DNA from: Pseudoscleropodium purum
Taxonomy: Eukaryota; Streptophyta; Bryopsida; Hypnales; Brachytheciaceae
Assembly: GCA_963969395.1 (NCBI GenBank)
Contig: OZ017797.1
Span: 16,182,001-16,246,000 of the forward strand
Direction: 5' to 3'
DNA length: 64,000 bases
The notes beneath the pieces were generated by a model, which worked only from the letters and a program-made list of their open reading frames with translations, searched no databases and was not told the origin of the DNA. The position numbers were made by a program, and so were the translations under genes. Shown in pieces: positions 26,580-38,960 of this stretch. Each line of letters starts with the position of its first letter. The stretch's first letter is position 1.

Positions 26580-28640
26580 ATCACGTTGTCCTGATGGAAA
26601 TTCTTTTATCATGTAAATATATCTACTGAGCTTTGTGTGTTTGAGTTTCAATAAACAAAGAGTTGAGATAAAAAGGAGTTGGTCGTGGTGAGAACTACGG
26701 TTTGAGGCAATAGAGCGCCCGTTACCATACGGGTGTTGCACTATCTTGTCACAAGCACAACTCAGGGAGGGTAGGTAGCGGATTGGCTGGTCCAATTTCC
26801 TGCCTCACTAGTTTGCCAAGCCGTAGGCCACCCAAGCCGCTCGATGGGTCTAATTGGATTCGAACCCGGACCGGTGGGCAGTCAAAGACCACTGCTTCTC
26901 CAGCCAACCAAGTCCGTGACTTGGTGACTGGAGAATGATTTTCAACGCTTTTATGCTCATGAGGGCACGTTGCTACTCTATAGTGATATTTTTATTAGGT
27001 TTGTTCATTTAATTTTACTTATCTAGTTGATTGGAAGGCTCATGTGTTTTTACCTTTCCATTAAATAAAATTGCTAAGGAATTAGGTGGATTTGGAAAAT
27101 ATGAAAGGGGAAAGAAAGGGGCATCTTTGGTAGGGCTAGAAAAGAGAGAAGTATGGGCTGATGTGCCCCACCTCCTTGCCTTAGAAAGGGTCGAAAAGTA
27201 GTTTGGGAGATTCTTTAGTGTGTGTGGAGGTGTATGTATGTGGGAATGAATAGTGAAATTTTGGTGTGAAAGAAATCTGAAACTTCAAAGAGTGATATCT
27301 CCCATTGTATGAGGCTTTTTTGCAATAAAATTTGGTGAAATTGTTTCTTGTGAAATTGCCTTTCCAAAATGAGTTTGCAAGTTTGATTTGGAATTAGGAT
27401 GAAAAAGTTATGAGCGTTTGAATTTGAGGAGTTTTAGTGCTTTTCATGAAGAAAGGCTGAGACTTCGTCAAGCCATAGCTGACGTTCAGTCCATTAATTT
27501 GCAAAGAGACTTTGGGAGTGTGTTCATCTTAGTCCTAACTTTTCAAAGAGTCATTAAACTCAAGATTTGGAGCTTGGAAAAAGAAATTATGGAGGTGTGA
27601 AGATTTGGAGGTTGGCTGCCACTTGTGAAGAGCAAGGCCGAAACTTTGGAGGGCCATAACCTTCTGTAAGTATAAAGATTTCTTTTGAAAATTTTATAAT
27701 TGTTAGTTTGTTTATTTATCTCTCTAAATAGATATCACACGAGCTATTTGGAGTTTTATTGAAGAAGTTATAGAGTGTAGAAGTTTAGAGGTTGAGTGGG
27801 TCCTCAAAATAGGAGATTGAGACTTTGTTGGGATGTAACTTATGGACAGAGTTTTAGTTTTTAGTGAAATTTTCACATGTTGTATCCGGATGTGTTATCT
27901 TTCCAAATTGCTATCACACTTGTGTTTAGGGTTTGTAGATCAAAAGTTATAGAAGTTTGAAGAGGCAGTGGTTGGTTGGCAAAGAGGAGAAGAGCCGCCA
28001 CTTTGTTTGCCTATAACTTTTGGATAGTAATTTAGAATGAAGTGAAATTTGGAGAGATGTTAGATTATTGGATTAGCTTTTCAAAATTCTATTTCACTTA
28101 GCATTTAGAGTTGTGAGCCATCTATGGCACTAGATAAAAGGTCGCAGCTACTTTAGGGTTTTCTGCTTTGAAGACTTCTCATTGTTTTTATTAAAACATG
28201 AAGACTTGAAGATTGAAGACTTGAAGAGGAATGTTTTGGGTTTTTTTTATATGTATGTGTGGGATGTGACTTTGTTATCCTAGCCTAATTTTGAGGCTCG
28301 TTGTCTTTTATTTCCTTTTGCTTTGTAAACCTTGTTGCGGGCGGTCTGGGTAAAACCAAGACTCAATTCCATTTATTGTCGTGGTAACGAAGTGGGGTTA
28401 ATGGCCCACATGGTCAAGACTTGTTTGTTCTCACGGTCTGGAGTTTTGGCCAGCAGACCATGAATTTGAGGTTTAGGATCCCATCATTCGGATGATAGCT
28501 CGTGTCTATTGTCCCGTTTTACCTGTCCCATATCCCGTGGTTTCTTATCCCTTCCCTGACCCTTATACCTATCTAGAGCCCACACAGGGTAGGCCAACGA
28601 CACCGTTTGAATATTGAAGATTGAAGATTAAAGAGGACAC
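26580..28640. mobile_element. ~2-kb insertion splitting the DUF4216 region
   Basis: The DUF4216 coding sequence stops making sense near 28,640 and resumes at about 26,580 on the minus strand, so the intervening 2 kb is a later insertion. TATAC occurs at both edges and could be a short target duplication, but the boundaries are not certain. Inside are a Pol III B-box-like site at 26,856-26,867, a moderately GC-rich tract at 28,320-28,570, and no ORF with recognisable domains. A solo LTR or composite non-autonomous element is my best guess. Confidence 0.5.
26790..26935 (-). repeat. tRNA-related SINE-like segment
   Basis: On the minus strand GGGTTCGAATCC (26,867-26,856) matches the Pol III B box, preceded by a 5-bp GCAGT/ACTGC stem with an 8-nt loop where the anticodon arm would be and by an A-box-like TTGGCTGGAGAAG. 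The T stem is imperfect and there is no acceptor stem, so it is not a functional tRNA. It is probably the head of a SINE. Confidence 0.45.
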
Positions 28641-31600
28641 CGAGTATACAACATACAGTTGCAGCCAAATACCCCGTGTGTTCCCAAAGCACGTTCCTCT
28701 CTACACGACAACGTAAGTCCCTCACCCAATCACATAGTAACATTGTCGTGCAATGGTTTAAATTGTCTAATTCTAGAATCTCTTCTATATAGCCTACATA
28801 GTCATCAGTTCTTTCAATGGGCCTCCCATTCCTTATCCCCCATTGAAATTGGCGTGTGAAAAAAGCTACTACACATGAATCCTGAATAATAAGTCCACTC
28901 TTTGCACTACAATGCAAAGGTGTATGCCATATGAGTACATCTGTCGATGTGAAGTAGCGTACCATTCAGGCGGTTGTACGTAGTGTCTAATATCATCTTC
29001 CAGTTCCTCATCAGCTTCTTCTGCATTTCTAACTTGTGTTTGAAACTAGTCAGCAAAAGCTGGTAGATTGTTCAAATCAATAGGTAACCTTGTCCCCCTT
29101 GAAGAGTGATGTCGACGACATTCTTGACAAAACGCCTCTTGTTTTTCCCACTTTTGACCTCTTGCAACTATGTATTTTCTACAGTACATTTTCATTGAAA
29201 TGTTTTAGTAACTTTCTCAAAACTTCAATCCTACAATGATGCAAATGATATATAGCATTTTGCACATACTACAACTTCAAAAACAAAGTCTCCGTAGATC
29301 ACATTTTTCTTAGTACTTATGATATATTTGACGTTTGCTATGACATATACATTGCATTTGACATTTTCTTACTTTTGTCCACTATTTTGCAAACCATTTT
29401 CTTGGATTGTTATGTACGTGCCTTTATATTGAAATTAGCAAGTGTAACATGGATTATTGAATGAAGATCATTTTAAAAAACTGAATGCTCTTTCTTTTGG
29501 TATGTAGAAACTTACTCTCACCATTGTTGCAAACAGATTGTATTGTCCAACACAAATGCATGCGCATATGTGTGAACTTCATCAGACATTTTGCGCTTCC
29601 TCTATTTTTGTGGTCGTAGTACCTCATCATTCATGGTTGCATCTTCCATTGGATCCCACACTCGTTGGGTGCTCCCTCGATATTGTTTCATGTACTTAGT
29701 GCAAAATCCAAATGTATCCTCCGTTCGGTAACCTTCAGCAATGCTCCCTTCTGGATGTGCATATGTCTGAACATAATCCTTCAACGTCTTCATATACCTC
29801 TCAATTGGATACATCCAACAATAATGTATCAGACCACATATGAATAATTGTTGAATCAAATGGACTGGGAGATGAGTCATGACATTGCGAAAGGTTAGTG
29901 GAAAATCCTTCTCCAACATGCATGTTGCCATTATGACATTCTGCATCATATCATCATGGTCAGACAAACATATTTCTTTTTCACACAAATTTTCAAAAAC
30001 CCTTGAAATTTTTATAATGGCAATACATACATTCTCGTCCACTACATATCATATTGCCATTGGAAGTATCTACAAATAAACAAATGTCCTTCAAATACTA
30101 AAAAAAGAGTATTGGAATTCTACATGATATAGTTGCCAACTATAAATATTCATTCATATATCAATTTTTACTTTGCTTCTATACAATCATTATGTGCACA
30201 ATCATTGTTGTAGATTATAAAAAAATCTCCTATGTTAGGTATGTGCCAAAATGTCCTTCACTCTATCATATCTAATATGGCTATGATGGACACAATAATG
30301 TCATATGCTTAGGCCACGAATCACTATGTGCCTTGAAATGTTCTTCTATGTTCTTTCCAGCTCATTCAAATGGACTTCAATGGTTATTAGGAGAACTTCA
30401 CAAAGCTCAACACATTTTTTTAGCTACATACCTATTGCATGAGAACATGATATGATGATAATCATGTGTTTTCATGTACTGTAGATTGCCATCCTTCAAG
30501 CACTTGTAAATGGATCCCACATAGTTTGAAGGGGTTTGAATATTAGACACTATTTGAACTACCTCTTGGTGCTCGTCTGGCTTTAGAATATATGGTGCAT
30601 GCAACATGTAATGCTCATCTTGTTGACGTCGACTTGGTTGCAACCAAAGTCCTTCTCGAATTCCTAGATCTTATACATCTTGTTGACTGCCTAGACTTTC
30701 ATTCATTCCCAATAGGGTCTTCAATATATTTTCACATAAATTTTTCTTGTAGTGCATAGGATCTAGAAGGTGTTGTTCTTTCAAATGCTGTCATAAGAAA
30801 AATATGAATTTGGTTCAAATCCATTGATTTCTTACAATAAGGTCTTTGACATCCTCATTCGGTGCCTTCAACTGAAGAACAACTACATTACTACAATGCT
30901 ACATTCTTATGTGAAGAACTACCTTTCTAAAATGTACATCCAATTATACATGCATAGAAACACATCCTGTATGTCATATTCCTAGGTTTCAATTTGTAAG
31001 TACTACACTTCCCTTGAGTATGCATTCACAGATAAAAAAAAATGCCCACTTGCTCACCATGACATTCTTCTATTGAAGATTGATTATACACATATCATTC
31101 CTACCACTATATTGTTTCTGTAGCAGTTGCCAATTTACAAACATTGTATATAGAAGTGAGTTACAACTCACCTTCCAATAATCAAGTTTGTCAAGAGAAT
31201 TCAATTGTTTCACACCCGTGATGTGCATGGGATCATCCTTCATATTTCTTTGCCACCCAAATCCAAATAAGACTGATGCCATACTACATATCAAATGACA
31301 TCTAATCCTGACATAACTAGTAGAGGTCCTCTATGCTCTACAAGTCCATTAAATGTTTGGTTCCGCCAATAAAGATGTTGAAAACCTAAATAATGACGCA
31401 TGCCACCATAAACTATTTTGGAGCCTCGACTTTGGTGATCTGTAAAAAGATCATTTGTTTTGCCATGCGTACATCCGTCTCAAGACCACAACTTGGACAT
31501 CCCTTGTAATCCTTACAACATAAGCTTGAGATAAGTCCATATGTCGGATAAACTGAAATAGTCCACATCAATAACCCACAGAGTAGAAAACGTCGACTTC

Positions 31601-32986
31601 CTTCTTCTTTTGAAAAATGTTGAGCAGAAAATCAGAAATGATAGCCCACAATTAATGAAGTTCTTTCAATAACAGACATAAGAACACATCTATGTTCTTT
31701 GTTGTCGGAGAGTGCTTTCCCGAAATTAGAATGCACAAGGATATAAAAAACTTCTTCGTCATGAACCATGGCTCAAAATTGTAAATCAACATTAATATGG
31801 GTGATGTTGACCAATTCATGTTACTCAATTTAAATGGATTCACACCATCCAAAGCTAAGGCAAATCACATGTTCCGATGCTCTTCATTGAAATTCCCAAA
31901 TGCTACATTTGTGTTAATGTGCTTCCAAGCTGGACTATCCACCATTGATCTCATAATGCCGTCGTTACTAATATGCATTGTATATCTTGTCAACATGCCA
32001 ACTATCTCAATGGACCTCCACATTCGCTTCAGACAAGGTATAAGTGGAAAATGTTGAATTACCTTTGTTGGAATACCATTTGTGCCATCTACCCAACGTG
32101 ACTTACAACACTTGGGACAACTTATGAACTGCTCATACTCATCTTCAAAAAGTATATAGCTGTCTGGACAAGTGTGGATGTTGTTGTAGTTCAATCACAA
32201 CCTATGAATGCTCTTCTATGCTTCATAATGTGTATGTGGTAATTTGTTGTTTGACGGAAGTATGTCTTTAGACAAAAATCAAAGCAACTTGTCTATGAAC
32301 CTATTGCTGACACGTAACACTATGCACATGTTCTTAAGGATTATTGTGGTAGACACTATATTGGTCTTAGATGCAGTATAGAGGGGTGTTATGGCTTGGT
32401 TGTACAACTCTTCTAATCCATCCAAATTGTCACAATGGAGTTCCTCATTCTTTGACACGTCAAGGGTTGCTATTGCCTCTCTATACAACACATTGCCACG
32501 GTACAAGGCTTCCATTACTTGCTTGTGAACCTCATCGAATTCATCCAATGGGGACTCATCATTCATTCCAACACCGTCATCATGTATGTGGCAGTCAACA
32601 CCATTGCCATCATTGTTCATAACATCTATGTCCATAGGATCTACATCAATAACGTCATTGTCATAAGCTACATCTTCCATCCAAATTCTTGAAGGGAAAT
32701 ACCCTTCCAAAGGGTCTCCACCAATCATTGACTTCCTCAAATATGGATCTCGTCCCACCAATGCATGGTGAGCGCATATGACATTGATCCACTTTCATTG
32801 GCCTCTACGACAATCTTTGCAAGGACATCGATATGCTTCAATGTCTTTTTCTATGGCAACACATAATTCCATTTGTAGAATTAGATCACCAACAAGTATG
32901 TGTCACAATGCACGTCCATCACTGCTAAAACAAATTCGTGCACCTTGTTGTTCTTTGCTTGCATTCATGTGGACAAATTCAGTCAT

Positions 32987-34729
32987 TTTGATTGATGAAA
33001 GCTATATATGCATTGCATATGAAGAAACTTAGTGTTTTGCTCCTGCATATATAAAAACAAATTCAACAATGAACTAAATACTTGTGGTAGAGTTCGAGTT
33101 GTTCACTTCCAACATAGCAGTCAATTTTTCAAAAGACAATGAATATTTTGTCCATGATGATTACTACTAAACATTGACATTCTTTTGCATAATGCCATTG
33201 TCATTGTAAGCTTCCATGATTCTTTCCTTAATATGTCTTCACATTTTTCAACTTTGCATGTGATTTTACAGAAGATGTTGTCATATTTACATCTGAATAC
33301 CTGAACAATGGAAAGCAATTATAGAACTAACGTGTTAATTTATTCTGTAATGCAGATTGAATGGGTCTCCAAAGTTGTTGACAAGGAGAATGTAGTTTTT
33401 CATTCATAATTAAAGAAGTAGCTCTCTATTGCATATCCTAAATATATCACAATTTTTATAGAGCAAATGAGTCACTATGAAATTCATGATGAAAGTTTAG
33501 AGATTGAAGAGAAGCTTTGAATGTTGGTAACTTCAACAATGAACACTTCTTTAAAAATCAAATGGCTTGAAATGTGAACAAGTCTCCTACTTTTTGTAAA
33601 GCTTTCAAATTTCCTAAAGCAAAATTCAATGATATTGACTTTTCTAAGTGACTTCATAAAACTAAATGATTGGTGGGCTCAAGTGAGTACTTGTTTATTT
33701 TTATTATTTAAATAATAATATTTTTTGAACTTTTTTATTCAATTGTTACATTATTCTAATTTAAATTTTGTATATGGTAGTTGGCTATTGAGACAAAAAA
33801 GCCTTTTGATGTTGTGGTTGATTTAGTATTTATTAACTATCTTGTAGATGGTATGGATCCTTTGCCTACTATTTTTTATTATGTGCATATTGTTGTGGGA
33901 TATTACATTCTTTCATAAATCACGAGCTTTGAATCACATTCTATCCCTAAACTTTATAAAATTCCACAAAGTGGAGTTTAACTTGGAATTAAATCAAACT
34001 ACTACCATTGAAATTAATTATATGTATATGTAATTTTTTAGAAATTATTATTATTTTTAGAAAAATTAAAATTAAAAAAAAGACAATTAAAAAAAAAAGA
34101 CTAATGAAAAAAATGATTGTTTAGGTCATTCAAGGTTAGTAAATTTATTTAGTCTATAACATATGACTACTATATTTATTTTAAATATTCATTATCTAAG
34201 ATATTTTTGTTTTTATTTTCAAATATAGTAATAAAAATAAAATAAAATAGGTGGACCATTTTCATCCTTCAAATTTATATAAAGATCTATAAATACTACA
34301 TTTATCACTTAATCATTCAAAAACATTATTTATGATTTAGTGTTTATAATGTTTAGAGCCTTTGCTTATCGCCATATTATATTTAGCCTTTACGACCCAT
34401 ACTTGTTGGTCCTTCTATTTTAGACTTCATAAATATCATTTCTATGATATTGTTATGATGTATCCCAATTTTATATTTAAGAACTTTGTAGTGAGACATC
34501 TTAAATCATTACATTTATTTTTTTATCATATACTTGCTTACAAACTCTATCTATTTTGACTATATTTCAATTTTTGAAAATACATTTGTTCAATTTTTTG
34601 GTACAAAATTGCATATTAGCATATTCATTTGTTGTTCATTATGACTGCAAATCCTTATTTTTAATTCCACGATCATAGGTTCTTAATGAATATACAAACT
34701 CTAAATGGAACAAAAAAATGTAGGCTCAT
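32987..34729. other. AT-rich interior of the large CACTA element
   Basis: I see no coding sequence between the TNP2 start and the captured block. A TNPA-like gene, expected here in intact relatives, is not recognisable. Confidence 0.45.
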
Positions 34730-37432
34730 AGGCTCATGCTTACAAGCTCACATACTAGCATCCCTAAATGACCAGGTAACCCTCTAAATCACCTAAACCA
34801 TATGAGTGAAACAAGTAGGGCTTAGGCTTGTAGTGGAGTGCCATATAGGATAAACATCAAGGAATAATTGTATTTCTAACTAGGTTTTTGTGGTTTTATT
34901 AACTTTGGAACGCTCTGACATTCAGAATTTGGACAACAAACAGAGTTGACCAACCTAGTAGATAGAGAAAGATGAAATTTCATTCCTAATTTTTTTTTAG
35001 AGTTCAAAGATGAGTTCTTGCATTTGTCATTGATTATTGTAAGTGATTTAGTTAGAAAATTAGAAGAGAAAAATAATTACCACGGAGAGTCTTTAGTTGT
35101 GCACAAAATTTGGGTATGCCCAAGTTGATGGAAGAACTGAAATGATGTTTTTCACTCCCAATCTTCACACAGGGGTAGTATGCTTTGGGCATTCTTTTAT
35201 GCTTTTGGTTTGTTGAAAAAAATTAGTAAAACTGATTAGAATAAAGTAGATGAAAATAGTGAAGATTGTCTAGGAGACTGTGAACAATAATGAAAACCTC
35301 CAATGGAATGGCAAGTGTCGCAAATACAAAAAATCATATTATTCTAATAGAGTAGCTGAAATGGTAGTTCAGTAGTTCAAGCTTCAGATGGCAAGCACAA
35401 TCAAAATCTATAGATAAAGACGCTTCAAGCTTTATTAGAAACAACTTGATTCTTTGAGAAAGTAATTTTTTGTGGACAATGCCATTATGACATGCATATT
35501 ATAATAATTTTTATTACTTAATTCCATACAACAGTCAATGTGGGTAAGCACCTGAAGCGCCCACTTTTTTGTCATTGGGCACTATGTACTACAAGTGGTC
35601 TGCTTACTACAAATGAAACTTCTTTTTTTATTCCAAGACATTAGGTTTGTAAGCTTTGCTTTTTCAATTAGCTTGCAATATACTATTAGAGAAATTCATG
35701 GTGTTCTTCTTGTCATCCTCTACACACTGCTATTTTTCACAAAATTTGTTGAGCATCCTTATATGTATATTAACGTGATTTGTGGAGAAAGCAGGATCTA
35801 ACCATGAAGGTCAATGCCCTCTTCTTCCCATTCTATACTCTTGATCTTGACATGAAATACCCTAAACTGCAATCAAACTTCACTTATTGACAATTTCATT
35901 GCTAAATTTACAAATCCTATGGTTACTTTAAGCATGCTCAATTGCAATAGCCTAAAATTGCTCTTGCAAAGTCTTGCACTCCTCAAGCCTCTTCCCACTC
36001 CTCTAATAAATTTGGTCGTTCCAAGGTTAAAAAAGAAATAGGATTGCCCGACCATTTTTCCAACAATGGCAACCAAAGTCACTATAGGTAGAAGTGTCTC
36101 CAAATAGTGTAGGGAAGCTATTACCCTAGAATTACATCCCAGGATTACATAGAATGGAGTAAGTCTAGGACCGAAGGAATTTGTGAAGTACTAGCTGTTG
36201 TAGCTAATTAACACAGCAAGTATGGGTCACCATCCTCGGCTTTGAGACATCATCTAACAGTCTGTGGAGAACGAAAGAAAGTTTCCCGAAGAGATCGGCC
36301 GGCCTTCCGGAATCTCCAAAGGAACTATTTCAAATTTTAGCGAAAGTCAGTCAACAATCCTGTTGATTATCTTCTGACTGGTAGAATCTAGTCAATAGAT
36401 TGTTAATAGATAGTACAGATAGGCAATCCTGGCCCATGAATGTCGATCGAGGACCGATCGAGGGGATTTAATTTACATTTGCAAATAGTGTAAGTAAGAC
36501 AAATACTATACTTTCAATACTGCTAAAAGGAATTGACGATTGAATGAACTATATAGCATAATATAGCAGTTTCAAATTCCTCACAATAATTTAGTTAATG
36601 GTTGCAAAATAGCTTACAAATTGTAGGCTCTTAATTTTTAAGTAAAAAAATACCAATAATCAACACCTAGATAATACTTCATAATATTAAGTGCACCCTA
36701 TTTACTACTTATATCCAGATTGAATAATCAAAACCATGTTGAATTAATATCCAAAACTTCAAAGAAATAAAAGTCATAGACTCAAAGCATAGCATAGCAT
36801 GGTAAATGTGAGAAGCACAATCCATTATACAAAAACAAGTGAAGGCAGCGAATTAAAAAATCTCTTGAACAATACAATTTTAATCTGATTTTAAGTGAAT
36901 AATGTAAGCTTACAATCAACTCAATTGAACTAAGCCTATATAACTTTCCCTTACACTTAGTAGTCCATCCTCTACTAGCTAGCTTACGAGAAATATAATG
37001 ATCATTCTGACTTTCGCAAGCTCAAGTGAAGACTTGTCCATCCTACCTAGCTAGATTCATGTTGATTAGTCTAGTGATAGTGAAAATGCTAAATTTTTGT
37101 TGAGAAAATGCTTCCGATCAATCATTCAAGCATTGGAACTCTGAAATAACTACTTAAGAGGTTGTCCAAAATTCAAGAAACACATGAGAAGGTTGTTGCA
37201 ATTTGCAATTGCCTGAGTCGTTCTAAAAACAATCATTCAGGTGCTAGAGCTAACGTTACATGATCGACTATCTTCTTAAGTATTTCTTAGATGAGGGCCG
37301 ATCTCAAGGATGTGCATATTAACTACCTTTGTAAAGAAGGACTACAACCCTTATGCTTATATACAACTGTAGCTCGGTCGGTCAATGACATGACCTCCCT
37401 TTTCTCATGGCAGCCAAGCTTGACAACTGACA
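34730..37432 (-). repeat. Rearranged third copy of block N inside the CACTA element
   Basis: Three pieces match 41.2-42.9 kb in direct orientation: 34,730-34,900 with 41,220-41,355 and 36,010-36,110 with 41,370-41,448; 36,110-36,490 with 42,550-42,890; 36,490-37,432 with 41,449-42,420. The order differs (here A-B-C, there A-C-B). The B piece here is flanked by AAATAGTGTA on both sides, at about 36,095 and 36,485, which could be an insertion scar. The match ends about 100 bp before the CACTA terminus, the pattern of host sequence captured by a CACTA element. Confidence 0.65.
37156..37306 (-). pseudogene. Decayed third copy of the MIRNA-like foldback
   Basis: The minus-strand arms at 37,306-37,266 and 37,199-37,156 still face each other around the same inner CACCTGA/TCAGG stem. 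In the conserved 5p stretch this copy has three G-to-A changes and one C-to-T relative to copy 2, which weaken the stem. Transitions of this kind are typical of methylated transposon DNA. A TATATAAG box remains at 37,363-37,356. It is probably no longer a source of the same small RNA. Confidence 0.5.
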
Positions 37433-37539
37433 AAATGTTATGGCGGACATTATTGTTGACATAAAAACATAAGTTGTTACATTGGATGTCACCTAAAATC
37501 CGTCACTAAAAACACATGTTTCTTATAGTACAGAACTAC

Positions 37540-38710
37540 AGACAAGTGGCCTTGAGGCGGACAACAGTGATATTACCAGAACTCTATTAGACCTTGAAGA
37601 CCCGCTTGTGGAAGAGGTTTGACACTATAACCCATTTTTTGAACCAGCCATCAAGGGAGACATTACTAGGGCATGTAACAATGTAGCATGCAAGCCCTTG
37701 AGGTGGAAGATAGAGATATAGGTAGAGTTTCCTATAATCTTGAAAATCCACCTAGCGTAAAAAGGTTTGTCACTTTAGCCCATTTTTCAAACTAATTACA
37801 AAGGGAGACATGACTAGGGCATGTAGCAATGCAGCATGCAAGCCCTTGAAGTGGAGGATAGAGATAATTATGAGTAAAGTTATTTTTTGTCTTGAAAATC
37901 CACCTAGTGTGGAAAAGTTTCAATACTTTAGCTGATTTTTGAAATTGGTTACGAAGAGATATATCGCTAGGGCATGTAGCAACAGGGTTGACAGGACGGT
38001 CGGACGTCCGGGACATCCGGACGTGGACGTTGTGTCCGTAGCGTCCGCTAACATTCGCGGTCTCGGCGAACGCATCGTCCGCCAGGACCGCCCCATCCGC
38101 CCTGTCCGCCCTGTCCGCCCCTTCCACCTATCCCCCCGTCCGCCCTGTCCGCTTCGACCGCCCTGTTTCCCCCGACCGCAAAAATATATTTCATATTTTA
38201 GCTTTTACATAAATAGTGATATACAACTCTATTGAATCGCAATTGCAATATAAGAAAAATCAAAATCAAAATGACTTCACTCTCAATCTCTCATTGGTGA
38301 AAACAATCAAAACAAAAAACCCAAAATGGGTTTTCTAAGCCGCCCCGCCTGTCCGCCTTCCGATGATGGGAGGGACGCTGCGTCCGCTGGTGTCTGTGAG
38401 GACGGACGTCTGGGTTATGGACGCTATTTTGGGGCGGACGTACTGATTTGTCAACCCTATGTAGCAAGGCAACATGCAAACCCTTGAAGTAGAAGACAAG
38501 AATATTGGTAGAGTTTTTTAATCTTGAAAATCCACCTAGCATAGAAAAAGGTTTGATACTTTAGCCCATTTTCCAAACTAATTACCAAAAGACACATAAC
38601 TAGATCATGTAGCAATGGAGCATGCAAGTCCTTGAAGTGGAGGATAGGAATATGGGTAGAATTTTTTTTACCTTGAAAATCTACCTAGTATGGAACTCGT
38701 TCGACACTTT
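37540..38710. repeat. ~148-bp tandem repeat, about five units
   Basis: The phrase RGGTTTGWCACTTTAGCCCA recurs near 37,616, 37,761, 37,913 and 38,548, with a degraded one near 38,696; 'gcatgcaagcccttgaRgtg' recurs at 37,686 and 37,834, and as variants at 38,472 and 38,618. Subtracting the hAT insertion restores a spacing of about 150 bp. Non-coding. Confidence 0.8.
37983..38459. mobile_element. hAT-type non-autonomous element, 477 bp
   Basis: The ends are CAGGGTTGACA on the left and, on the other strand, TAGGGTTGACA on the right, the C/TAGGG terminal pattern of hAT transposons. An exact 8-bp target duplication TGTAGCAA lies at 37,975-37,982 and 38,460-38,467, the hallmark of hAT insertion. 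The element interrupts a 148-bp tandem unit. About 200 bp at the left end and 130 bp at the right are GC-rich and packed with GTCCG/CGGAC motifs, with an AT-rich middle. No transposase is encoded; ORFs here simply read through the GTCCG repeats. Confidence 0.9.
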
Positions 38711-38960
38711 ATATAATCTATATTGAATTAAATTTATTTGAGGACTTTTTAATTGCTCTACACTCTGATTTTAATGGAAATTAAACTTACCAATGAATAA
38801 ATTTAGTATTTGTCAACCTCAAATGGCTAGAAGAAAAAATCAATTTCTTGGCATTTAAATGGATTATACTATTTTAGGACAGTTCCATTCTCTTAAAATA
38901 ATAAATATAGTGTTTATTGTATTTTGATGAAACATAGTCATAAAAATTGCATGGATTTAC

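Larger units (their letters stand above)
26232..32986 (-). pseudogene. Broken CACTA TNP2-type transposase gene
   Basis: Reading leftward from ATG 32,986: a transposase-associated N-terminus (MTEFVHMNASK, then CPCKDC near 32,820) with in-frame stops; an acidic linker (32,761-32,279); the TNP2 core with CPDSYILFEDEYEQF and CPKCCKSRW (32,194-31,865); a NPFK...YNFEPW...NIDVFL part (31,852-31,652); CPSCGLETD and RHYLGFQHLYWR (about 31,510-31,350); DPMHITGVKQ (about 31,220); PYILKPDEHQE (30,643-30,407); DUF4218 with MTHLPVHL, YPIERYMKTLK and HPEGSIAEGY (30,042-29,602); and DUF4216 (28,965-28,640), completed after an insertion by ERDKYGFSGANFNH and CQQVFF (26,560-26,232). The protein would cut and join CACTA ends. 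Multiple stops and the insertion make it non-functional. Confidence 0.85.
23623..37530 (-). mobile_element. Large degenerate CACTA element with TNP2 remnants (~13.9 kb)
   Basis: The left end is CACTATAAGAAACCATTG then TTTTTAGTGAC. The right end on the complementary strand is tACTATAAGAAACATGTG then TTTTTAGTGAC, with only the outermost base changed. Between them lie a broken TNP2-type transposase on the minus strand (26,232-32,986), a nested ~0.96-kb element (24,648-25,607), a ~2-kb insertion (26,580-28,640) and a copy of the MIRNA-like block abutting the right terminus (34,730-37,432). I find no matching 3-bp target duplication (ACT left, CAG right). Length and gene orientation fit an autonomous CACTA element that has decayed. 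It is possible, but less likely, that the two ends belong to different elements. Confidence 0.7.

Noticed and set aside
26856..26867. B box as part of a functional tRNA gene
   Set aside because: The T stem does not close, the anticodon loop has eight bases and no acceptor stem can be drawn.
23620..37533. 3-bp target duplication for the large CACTA element
   Set aside because: The flanking triplets are ACT and CAG; no match, so I claim only the terminal repeats.
37792..38235. Arginine/proline-rich frames in the hAT element as proteins
   Set aside because: They are translations of clustered GTCCG motifs and change frame with the repeats.
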